Shown: in pieces, positions 7,028 through 13,964 of the stretch
Layout of the letters: each line of letters begins with the position of its first letter
Position numbering within the stretch: the stretch's first letter is position 1
DNA from: Oscillospiraceae bacterium
GTDB taxonomy: Bacteria; Bacillota; Clostridia; Oscillospirales; Acutalibacteraceae
Reading direction: 5' to 3'
Length of the DNA: 64,000 bases
Assembly (NCBI GenBank): GCA_015066245.1
Contig: SVOS01000003.1
Location: forward strand, 1 to 64,000
Notes under the pieces: generated by a model
The model's database searches: none
The model's input: the letters and a program-made list of their open reading frames with translations, nothing else
What the model was told of the DNA's origin: nothing
Program-made: the position numbers and the translations under genes

Positions 7028-8239
7028 TTAGCCGCAATATTCTGTAAGAAGTTTTCCGATTGCCTCTAAAAATTCAGTAGTGTTAACCTTCTTCTTGTTC
7101 TCTAAAGTGGAGATAAGATAGAGGTCACCTGTCATGATACCGCTTTCGATAGTATCAATTGTAGCTTTCTCAAGCTTGTCAGCAAATGCCACAAGGTCAG
7201 TGTTGCCGTCAAGCTCACCGCGTTTTCTCAAAGCGCCGCTCCAAGCAAAGATTGTTGCAACAGAGTTTGTGGATGTTTCCTCACCCTTGAGGTGCTTGTA
7301 ATAATGACGCTGAACAGTACCATGTGCTGCCTCGTACTCGTATACGCCGTCAGGGGATACAAGCACACTTGTCATCATAGCAAGAGAACCAAAAGCAGTA
7401 GCAACCATGTCGCTCATAACGTCACCGTCGTAGTTTTTGCAGGCCCAGATGTAGCCGCCTTCGCTACGGATAACACGAGCAACTGCATCATCAATAAGTG
7501 TGTAGAAGTACTCAATGCCTGCGTTCTCAAATTTCTCTTTATATTCTGCCTCGAAGATCTCATTGAAGATATCCTTAAAGCGGTGATCGTAAATTTTGCT
7601 GATTGTATCCTTGGAGCTGAACCATACGTCCTGCTTTGTGTCAAGAGCGTAGTTAAAGCAAGAGCGTGCAAAAGAAGAAATGCTCTTGTCGGTGTTGTGC
7701 ATGCCCTGAATAATGCCGTCGCCCTTAAAGTCCATAATAAGGCTTCTCTGCTCAACGCCGTCTTTATCTGTGATGCACAGCTCTGCCTTAGAGCCCTCTA
7801 AAGCTCTCATCTCAGTGTTTTTGTATACATCGCCGTATGCATGTCTTGCAATTGTGATGGGCTTTTTCCAAGACTTAACGTAAGGCTCTACACCCTTAAC
7901 GATAATAGGAGCTCTGAAAACAGTACCATCTAAGATGGCACGGATTGTTCCGTTGGGAGATTTATACATCTCGCTTAAGTTGTACTCAACTACTCTCTGT
8001 GCGTTGGGAGTGATTGTAGCACACTTAACAGCTACACCGTATTTTTTAGTAGCGTTAGCACTGTCAATTGTAACCTGGTCTTTTGTTTCATTTCTGTGAA
8101 CAAGACCAAGGTCATAATATTCTGTATTAAGGTCAACAAAGGGGAGAATAAGAATATCTTTGATCTGTTTCCAGATAATTCTTGTCATTTCGTCGCCATC
8201 CATCTCAACGATGGGTGTGTTCATTCTGATTTTAGCCAT
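7028..8239 (-). CDS. icd: NADP-dependent isocitrate dehydrogenase (eukaryotic-type family)
   Basis: The 403-residue enzyme starts [23 protein letters not shown], typical of the homodimeric IDH family shared with eukaryotic cytosolic enzymes rather than the E. coli type. Substrate residues in [17 protein letters not shown] and the metal/cofactor region [10 protein letters not shown] are present. It oxidatively decarboxylates isocitrate to 2-oxoglutarate. It overlaps the aconitase stop by 8 bases, so the two are coupled. With no citrate synthase, 2-oxoglutarate dehydrogenase or succinate genes here, the operon most likely feeds 2-oxoglutarate to glutamate synthesis rather than a full cycle. Confidence 0.95.
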   Translation of the reverse strand: MAKIRMNTPIVEMDGDEMTRIIWKQIKDILILPFVDLNTEYYDLGLVHRNETKDQVTIDSANATKKYGVAVKCATITPNAQRVVEYNLSEMYKSPNGTIRAILDGTVFRAPIIVKGVEPYVKSWKKPITIARHAYGDVYKNTEMRALEGSKAELCITDKDGVEQRSLIMDFKGDGIIQGMHNTDKSISSFARSCFNYALDTKQDVWFSSKDTISKIYDHRFKDIFNEIFEAEYKEKFENAGIEYFYTLIDDAVARVIRSEGGYIWACKNYDGDVMSDMVATAFGSLAMMTSVLVSPDGVYEYEAAHGTVQRHYYKHLKGEETSTNSVATIFAWSGALRKRGELDGNTDLVAFADKLEKATIDTIESGIMTGDLYLISTLENKKKVNTTEFLEAIGKLLTEYCG

Positions 8240-10169
8240 TGCTCTGCTCCTTTGTATAGTTTAAGAGACCGCCTGCAAGGATGATGTCCCTCATTCTCTC
8301 TGTAAGCTCACATTTTGCAATAATATCTTTGCCTGTTGTGATGTTTTTGATAACAATATCGCCGCCATTCTTTACGATTTCTGCGATATCGGGAATCTGA
8401 ATCTCGTTACCGAGAGCAAGGTTTTCGTAATCTGCCTCGTTCTTGAACTCAAGGGGAAGAATACCTGCGTTAATAAGGTTAGAGCGGTGGATTCTTGCAA
8501 AGCTCTTAACAAGCACTGCCTTAACACCAAGATAGAGAGGAGCAAGTGCAGCATGCTCGCGGGATGAGCCCTGACCGTAGTTTACACCACCGACAATGAT
8601 AGAAGAACCAAGAGCCTTAGCACGCTCAGGGAACTCTTTGTCACAAACGGTAAAGCAGTGCTGAGAAATAGCAGGAATGTTGGAACGTAAGGGGAGAATC
8701 TTAGCACCTGCGGGCATAATGTGGTCAGTTGTGATGTTGTCACCAACCTTAAGAGAAACGCTTGCGTTAATCTCAGCAGCTAAAGGAGTAGTTGTGGGGA
8801 AGGGCTTGATGTTGGGACCACGGAGAACCTCAACAGAGGGAGCTTCCTCAGGAGTTGCAGGAGCAATCACCATATTGTCGTTAATAAGGAACTTCTCGGG
8901 CATCTCAATCTTAGGAGCAACGCCTAAAGTTGTTGGGTCTGTAAAGTAACCTGTAAGTGCGGAAGCTGCAGCAGTCTGAACAGATACAAGATAAATCTGA
9001 CCGTCAGCAGTACCGCTTCTGCCTTCAAAGTTTCTGTTGAATGTTCTAAGGGAAATACCTGCAGAGTTGGGGGACTGACCCATACCGATGCAAGGACCGC
9101 AAGCAGACTCAAGAATTCTTGCACCTGCGGCAATCATATCAGCCAATGCACCATTCTGAGCAAGCATATTTAAAACCTGCTTGCTGCCGGGTGCAATTGA
9201 AAGAGAAACACCATCAGCAACAGTCTTGCCCTTAAGCATAGCAGCAACAGTCATCATATCAAGATAGCTTGAGTTTGTGCAGGAGCCGATGCAAACCTGG
9301 TCAACCTTAATGTCGGAAAGGGATGAAACAGGCTTAACATTGTCGGGGCTGTGAGGACAAGCAGCAAGAGGAGTAAGAGTAGAGAGGTCAATCTCAATTT
9401 CCTTATCGTAAACTGCATCTGCATCTGCACAGAGTTCTGTGTAATCTTCTTCTCTGTCCTGAGCCTTTAAGAATTCTCTTGTAATCTCGTCAGAGGGGAA
9501 TACGGATGTAGTAGCACCAAGCTCAGCACCCATATTTGTAATTGTAGCACGCTCAGGAACAGAAAGTGTCTTAACGCCTTCGCCTGAGTACTCGATAATT
9601 CTGCCAACGCCGCCCTTAACGGAAAGAACGCGGAGAACTTCAAGGATAATATCCTTAGCAGCAACATAGTCGTTTAACTTGCCCTTAAGGTTAACCTTAA
9701 CGATTTCGGGCATTGTAATGTGGTAGCCGCCACCACCCATAGCAACTGCAACGTCAAGACCGCCTGCACCCATAGCAAGCATGCCGATACCGCCGCCTGT
9801 GGGAGTATGGCTGTCAGAGCCGATTAAAGTTTTGCCGGGCTTGCCAAAACGCTCAAGGTGAACCTGATGGCAGATACCGTTACCGGGACGAGAAAAATAA
9901 ACGCCGTGTTTTTTACAAACTGACTGAATAAATCTGTGGTCATCTGCATTTTCAAAACCTGTCTGCAGAGTATTATGGTCTATGTAAGCCACGCTTTTTT
10001 CTGTTTTAACTCTGTCAACGCCCATGGCTTCAAACTCTAAATAAGCCATTGTACCTGTAGCGTCCTGAGTAAGAGTCTGGTCAATCTTAAGGCAGATGTC
10101 TGTGCCTTTTACCATTTCGCCTTCAAGAAGATGTGCTTTGATAATCTTCTCAGCTATTGTGTATCCCAT
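8232..10169 (-). CDS. acn: Aconitate hydratase (short anaerobe type)
   Basis: The 645-residue enzyme interconverts citrate and isocitrate with a [4Fe-4S] cluster. Cluster ligands appear in CIGSCTNSS and ACGPCIGMG. Other family signatures are [22 protein letters not shown] in the N-terminal part and [15 protein letters not shown] in the swivel domain. It is shorter than the roughly 900-residue AcnA/AcnB enzymes and matches the compact aconitase common in Clostridia, related to LeuC/LeuD-type hydratases. The start ATG at 10169 has a strong AGGAGGT site. It is first gene of the acn-icd-rex operon. Confidence 0.93.
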   Translation of the reverse strand: MGYTIAEKIIKAHLLEGEMVKGTDICLKIDQTLTQDATGTMAYLEFEAMGVDRVKTEKSVAYIDHNTLQTGFENADDHRFIQSVCKKHGVYFSRPGNGICHQVHLERFGKPGKTLIGSDSHTPTGGGIGMLAMGAGGLDVAVAMGGGGYHITMPEIVKVNLKGKLNDYVAAKDIILEVLRVLSVKGGVGRIIEYSGEGVKTLSVPERATITNMGAELGATTSVFPSDEITREFLKAQDREEDYTELCADADAVYDKEIEIDLSTLTPLAACPHSPDNVKPVSSLSDIKVDQVCIGSCTNSSYLDMMTVAAMLKGKTVADGVSLSIAPGSKQVLNMLAQNGALADMIAAGARILESACGPCIGMGQSPNSAGISLRTFNRNFEGRSGTADGQIYLVSVQTAAASALTGYFTDPTTLGVAPKIEMPEKFLINDNMVIAPATPEEAPSVEVLRGPNIKPFPTTTPLAAEINASVSLKVGDNITTDHIMPAGAKILPLRSNIPAISQHCFTVCDKEFPERAKALGSSIIVGGVNYGQGSSREHAALAPLYLGVKAVLVKSFARIHRSNLINAGILPLEFKNEADYENLALGNEIQIPDIAEIVKNGGDIVIKNITTGKDIIAKCELTERMRDIILAGGLLNYTKEQSNG

Positions 10170-10204
10170 CCTAAGATACCTCCTTCAAATATTCTAACTT
10201 ATAT

Positions 10205-10233
10205 ATTATATATTAAAACATCTATATTGTAAA
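10205..10233 (-). promoter_or_regulatory. Promoter of acn-icd-rex
   Basis: On the minus strand TTTACA (10228-10233) and a perfect TATAAT (10205-10210) are separated by 17 bases, upstream of the aconitase ribosome site at 10178-10185. Confidence 0.75.
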
Positions 10234-10249
10234 GTGAAAAAAATCACAT
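10232..10249. promoter_or_regulatory. Candidate Rex operator
   Basis: GTGA-N6-TCAC (10234-10247) has the half-site order and 6-base spacing of the known Rex box TTGTGA-N6-TCACAA; the outermost two positions differ. It overlaps the -35 box of the promoter for the operon that encodes Rex, as expected for repression. The assignment rests on pattern and position only. Confidence 0.6.
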
Positions 10250-10365
10250 AGTAATATAATAAGTTTTGTTCTTTAGCTTTTAATTTCATATATAATTACC
10301 ATAGTAATTAAAGTTCTGGTGTGATAAAATATTTTAGTAATTTTAATGTAGAAAGAATGGTTTTT

Positions 10366-12183
10366 GTGTCAAGAAACGAAAATTTACGTAATGTAGCCAT
10401 TATTGCCCATGTAGACCACGGCAAAACTACCCTTGTTGACTCACTTTTAAGACAAAGCGGTATTTTCAGGGCTAACGAGGCAGTAGCCGAGCGAGTAATG
10501 GACTCAAACGATTTGGAAAGAGAGAGAGGTATCACTATCCTTTCCAAAAATACAGCGGTAATGTATAATGATATCAAGATAAATATAGTAGATACACCCG
10601 GACATGCCGACTTCGGCGGTGAGGTTGAGCGTATTCTGATGATGGTAGACGGTGTTCTGCTTTTAGTTGATGCTTTCGAGGGTTGTATGCCACAGACAAG
10701 ATTTGTTCTTAAGAAAGCTCTTGGACTCAAGAAAAAAGTACTTGTTGTGGTTAACAAGATTGACCGTGACGGTGCTCGTCCCGAAGAAGTTATAGACGAG
10801 GTTTTAGACCTCTTTATTGAGCTTGGTGCAGATGACGACCAGCTTGAATTTCCTGTGGTTTATGCATCCGGTAAGGACGGCTTTGCAATGCTTGACCCCT
10901 ATGAGGACGGCAAGGATATGGAGCCTCTCTTTAAGAAGATTATCGAGGAAATACCTGCTCCCGAGGGTGAAAAGGACGCTCCTTTACAGCTTCTTCTTTC
11001 CAATATTGACTATGATGATTATATCGGCAGAATCGGCATCGGCAGAGTTGAGCGTGGTTCTGTCAAAGCAGGTCAGCAGGCTCTTCTTTGCACAGAGAAT
11101 GGCGAAAATAAGCGTGTAAAAATAGCTAAGCTCTATCAGTACGAGGGCTTAAAGCGTGTTGAAACCGAAACTGCAACCCTTGGCGATATTGTATGCGTAA
11201 GCGGTATTGCTGATATTAATATCGGCAACACTATCTGTGACGTAGAAACCCCAGAGGCTTTGCCTTTTGTAAAGATTGACGAGCCAACCGTTTCTATGAA
11301 CTTTATAGTAAACAATTCTCCTTTTGCAGGTCGAGAGGGTAAGTTTGTTACTTCCAGAAACCTTCGCGACAGACTCTTTAAAGAAATCGAAACAAACGTA
11401 GCACTTCGCGTTGCTGAGACAGATTCTGCCGACACATTCAAAGTATCCGGCAGAGGTGAGCTTCACCTTTCAATCCTTATCGAAACAATGCGACGTCAGG
11501 GTTACGAATTCCAGGTTTCACGTCCTAAGGTAATTACCAAAACTATCGATGGTGTACTTTGTGAGCCTATCGAATATCTCATGATTGAAGTTCCCGATTC
11601 TTATGTTGGTCCTGTTATGGAAAAGCTGGGTTCTCGTAAAGGCGAGCTTATTAATATGGGCACCCGTGACTCGGGCATGACTCATATCGAGTTTCGTATT
11701 CCTGCCCGTGGCTTAATGGGTTACCGTCCCGAATTTTTAACAGATACCAACGGCAACGGTATTATGAACTCTGTTTTTGACGGCTACGAGCCATATAAGG
11801 GCGAAATCATCACCCGTCATCAGGGTTCCCTTATTGCTCACGAATCCGGTGAAAGTGTTACCTATGGTCTTTATCAGGCACAGGAAAGAGGCAGACTCTT
11901 TATCGGTGCAGGCGTTGAAGTTTACGAGGGAATGATTGTCGGCGAAAGCCCCAAGGCAGATGATCTTGTTGTAAATGTATGTAAGCGTAAGCACATGACC
12001 AACACCCGTTCATCGGGCTCTGATGATGCACTCCGACTTGTACCCCCCACAATTCTCTCTCTGGAGCAGTGTCTTGAATTTATCGCGGATGATGAGCTTG
12101 TAGAGGTTACTCCCGAATCTGTAAGAATGAGAAAGACAATTCTTTCAAAAGAATTAAGAATGAAAAAGGCGTTTAAGAAATGA
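10366..12183 (+). CDS. typA: GTPase BipA/TypA
   Basis: This ribosome-associated translational GTPase is related to EF-G and aids 50S assembly and stress adaptation. G-motifs are clear: AHVDHGKTT (G1), DTPGHADFGGEVER (G3) and VNKIDRDGARP (G4), followed by EF-G-like domains and the BipA-specific C-terminus with KRKHMTNTRSSGSDDA. The ORF reaches up to 10321, with an ATG at 10357, but GTG 10366 has AGAAAG at a workable distance and gives the usual 605 residues; the exact start is uncertain. The next gene overlaps its stop by 4 bases. Confidence 0.95.
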   Translation: MSRNENLRNVAIIAHVDHGKTTLVDSLLRQSGIFRANEAVAERVMDSNDLERERGITILSKNTAVMYNDIKINIVDTPGHADFGGEVERILMMVDGVLLLVDAFEGCMPQTRFVLKKALGLKKKVLVVVNKIDRDGARPEEVIDEVLDLFIELGADDDQLEFPVVYASGKDGFAMLDPYEDGKDMEPLFKKIIEEIPAPEGEKDAPLQLLLSNIDYDDYIGRIGIGRVERGSVKAGQQALLCTENGENKRVKIAKLYQYEGLKRVETETATLGDIVCVSGIADINIGNTICDVETPEALPFVKIDEPTVSMNFIVNNSPFAGREGKFVTSRNLRDRLFKEIETNVALRVAETDSADTFKVSGRGELHLSILIETMRRQGYEFQVSRPKVITKTIDGVLCEPIEYLMIEVPDSYVGPVMEKLGSRKGELINMGTRDSGMTHIEFRIPARGLMGYRPEFLTDTNGNGIMNSVFDGYEPYKGEIITRHQGSLIAHESGESVTYGLYQAQERGRLFIGAGVEVYEGMIVGESPKADDLVVNVCKRKHMTNTRSSGSDDALRLVPPTILSLEQCLEFIADDELVEVTPESVRMRKTILSKELRMKKAFKK

Positions 12184-13034
12184 GTTTTGTAATCCTGGAT
12201 TTAGAATGGAATACAGCATTCAGCAAAGAACTTAATAAATATGTCAATGAGGTAGTTGAATTTGGTGCTGTTAAGCTTGACTCAAAGCTCAGGGTTGTTG
12301 ATACCTTCTCAAGTCTGGTAAAGCCTACAGTAGCTAAGTCTGTGCATCCTCATGTCAAAAAACTTATAAATATCAGCTTTGAGGAAATTATTAATGCTGA
12401 TCATACATTTCCTTATGTTCTTGACAGCTTTGCTGAGTTTGTGGGGGATAGCGTCTTGCTTACATGGAGTAATACAGATCTTCACACACTTATTGATAAC
12501 TGTGCTCTCCACTTCATGGACGAAAATCTTCCGTTTATATCTAGTTTTTGTGATTTGCAGAAATATTGCGAGTATGAGCTTGGAGTTACTTCACATAGCC
12601 GAATGCTGGGGCTCTCCGCATGTGCACAGATTCTGGGTTTTGTAGAAGGTGAGAACCAGTCTCACAGAGCACTTGAAGACTCTATGCTCAGCCTCAAGTG
12701 TCTCAAAGCACTTTATAACAAGCGTCATTTTGAGGAATTTGTTGAGGTTTGCGATGAGGAGTTTTATAAAAAGCTCAGATTCAAAAGCAAGTATATCACC
12801 AATATCAACAATCCTAATCTTGATAGCACTCAGCTTCACTTTGATTGTCCTGAATGCAATGTGCGTTGCATCCGAAAATCTAAATGGAGCAAAGCCAATA
12901 ACTCTCTTGTTGCGTTCTTTGTTTGTCCCGAATGTAAGGAAAGTTACAAAGGCAGGGTGCAGGCTAAGCTTAAGTATGAAGGCGTAACCATTACAAAGCG
13001 GCTTGTTGCCAACAAAAGCGAAAAAACCGAATAA
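12180..13034 (+). CDS. DnaQ-like DEDDh 3'-5' exonuclease with C-terminal zinc ribbon
   Basis: The 284-residue protein begins MSFVILDLEWNT, giving the DxE of exonuclease motif I. A motif II Asp is in SNTDLHTL, and motif III is HRALEDSMLSL (H plus D), the DEDDh class of the RNase T/ERI-1 group. The last 75 residues hold CPECNVRC and CPECKE, a four-cysteine zinc ribbon that probably contacts nucleic acid. The fusion is unlike proofreading subunits or oligoribonuclease, so RNA trimming seems more likely than DNA proofreading. ATGA overlap with typA implies coupled translation, hinting at a ribosome or RNA role. Confidence 0.8.
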   Translation: MSFVILDLEWNTAFSKELNKYVNEVVEFGAVKLDSKLRVVDTFSSLVKPTVAKSVHPHVKKLINISFEEIINADHTFPYVLDSFAEFVGDSVLLTWSNTDLHTLIDNCALHFMDENLPFISSFCDLQKYCEYELGVTSHSRMLGLSACAQILGFVEGENQSHRALEDSMLSLKCLKALYNKRHFEEFVEVCDEEFYKKLRFKSKYITNINNPNLDSTQLHFDCPECNVRCIRKSKWSKANNSLVAFFVCPECKESYKGRVQAKLKYEGVTITKRLVANKSEKTE

Positions 13035-13042
13035 TAGTATTG

Positions 13043-13072
13043 ACTCCGCCCGAAAAAGGCGGAGTTTTTTTA
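13043..13072 (+). terminator. Terminator of the typA-exonuclease operon
   Basis: ACTCCGCC (13043-13050) pairs with GGCGGAGT (13058-13065), followed by a run of seven T. Confidence 0.9.
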
Positions 13073-13123
13073 TGAGCCAATAGTATAATTTTTCAAAAAT
13101 ACGAACAAATATTCGAAAAACTA

Positions 13124-13152
13124 TTGTAATTTCATAAAATAACTGCTAAAAT
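13124..13152 (+). promoter_or_regulatory. Promoter of the small sigma-like pair
   Basis: TTGTAA (13124-13129) and TAAAAT (13147-13152) are spaced by 17 bases, about 85 bases before the first gene of the pair. Confidence 0.45.
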
Positions 13153-13237
13153 AGAATTACAGGAAATAACTGTATTTAACGAATAAGCCCCGATTTGTTA
13201 AATGAGAATGACGTTTATCGAAAGGAAGGTATATGAA

Positions 13238-13453
13238 ATGGATTACAAGCTGTGGTCCCAAGAGTATTATGAAAAAGCACAACAGGTTAAGGAGGATATG
13301 GAAAAATTAAAACAGAAACTCAGAAAAACAAAAGGTGATGAAAAACGAAGTATCAACTCTGCCCTCATTACACTCAGAACCATGTATCTCGATTGTATGA
13401 AGGCATCAGAGCTATTATTAAGCCGTGCAGGAGGTAGTTATTATGCAGCATAA
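13238..13453 (+). CDS. Small charged helical protein paired with a sigma-like regulator
   Basis: This 71-residue protein starts at ATG 13238 behind AAAGGAAGG; the track start at 13202 has no ribosome site. Residues about 10-35 are a Lys/Glu-rich heptad-like stretch (EYYEKAQQVKEDMEKLKQK) that could form a coiled coil. There is no membrane segment or cysteine cluster. It overlaps the next gene by 11 bases, so the two proteins are probably made together and may bind each other. I do not recognise the family; similar small pairs occur in clostridial phage and conjugative elements, but no integrase or transfer gene is nearby. Confidence 0.65.
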   Translation: MDYKLWSQEYYEKAQQVKEDMEKLKQKLRKTKGDEKRSINSALITLRTMYLDCMKASELLLSRAGGSYYAA

Positions 13454-13733
13454 AATTATCAGCAGCGACAGTTATGTGTTTGATGCTTTTGTATTTGATA
13501 AATATCAGAGTGGGTCTGATAACCATCTGGAACGTCGCAAAAAATTCAGCTTTGTATATAAAGCCCTCAAGAATGAGCTGACGGACGACCAGTTTCAATG
13601 TGTGAAAGAATACATAATTGACGGCAGAAAAATCAAGGATATCGCCAAAGACAGAGGAGTCCACCCCTCAAGCGTTTCCCGAAAGATAAAGCGAGCTACA
13701 GAAAAGATTAAAAGAATAGCATCATATTATTGA
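13443..13733 (+). CDS. Sigma-70 region 4-like helix-turn-helix protein
   Basis: The 96-residue product starts at ATG 13443 with AGGAGG 8 bases upstream, inside the previous gene. The C-terminal half, LTDDQFQCVKEYIIDGRKI followed by KDIAKDRGVHPSSVSRKIKRA, is the sigma region 4 helix-turn-helix that would bind a -35 element. No region 2 is present, so it cannot act as a full sigma factor alone. It may be a transcriptional activator or a phage/ICE-type sigma-like regulator. The partner overlap suggests co-regulation or an anti-factor relation. Targets are unknown. Confidence 0.7.
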   Translation: MQHKIISSDSYVFDAFVFDKYQSGSDNHLERRKKFSFVYKALKNELTDDQFQCVKEYIIDGRKIKDIAKDRGVHPSSVSRKIKRATEKIKRIASYY

Positions 13734-13742
13734 TGAACACTG

Positions 13743-13776
13743 ATTGGCCTTTCTTGTGTTGGGAAAGGTCAATTCT
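13743..13776 (+). terminator. Weak terminator after the sigma-like gene
   Basis: ATTGGCCTTT (13743-13752) pairs with AAAGGTCAAT (13764-13773) with one G-T pair; the following tract (TCTTATCTT) is poor in T. Confidence 0.4.
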
Positions 13777-13871
13777 TATCTTCGGAGTTAAATCCACAGT
13801 GTAACATTATAGATAAGATAAAAAATGCATATAAAATCAACAAAACTTATGGAGATGTTTTATCAAATTTA

Positions 13872-13900
13872 TTGACAATGGTAAAAATTTGCTATATAAT
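13872..13900 (+). promoter_or_regulatory. Consensus promoter of the fibro-slime surface protein
   Basis: Perfect TTGACA (13872-13877) and TATAAT (13895-13900) boxes lie 17 bases apart, about 65 bases before the ATG. This is among the strongest-looking promoters in the window. Confidence 0.8.
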
Positions 13901-13964
13901 TTTTATAATGATTTCTAATTTAGTACACTATAGCAAAAGCTTAATATAAATGAGGTGGATTAAT

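Noticed and set aside
7292-7801. 169-residue plus-strand ORF inside icd
   Set aside because: It lies opposite conserved isocitrate dehydrogenase sequence, so it is a shadow frame.
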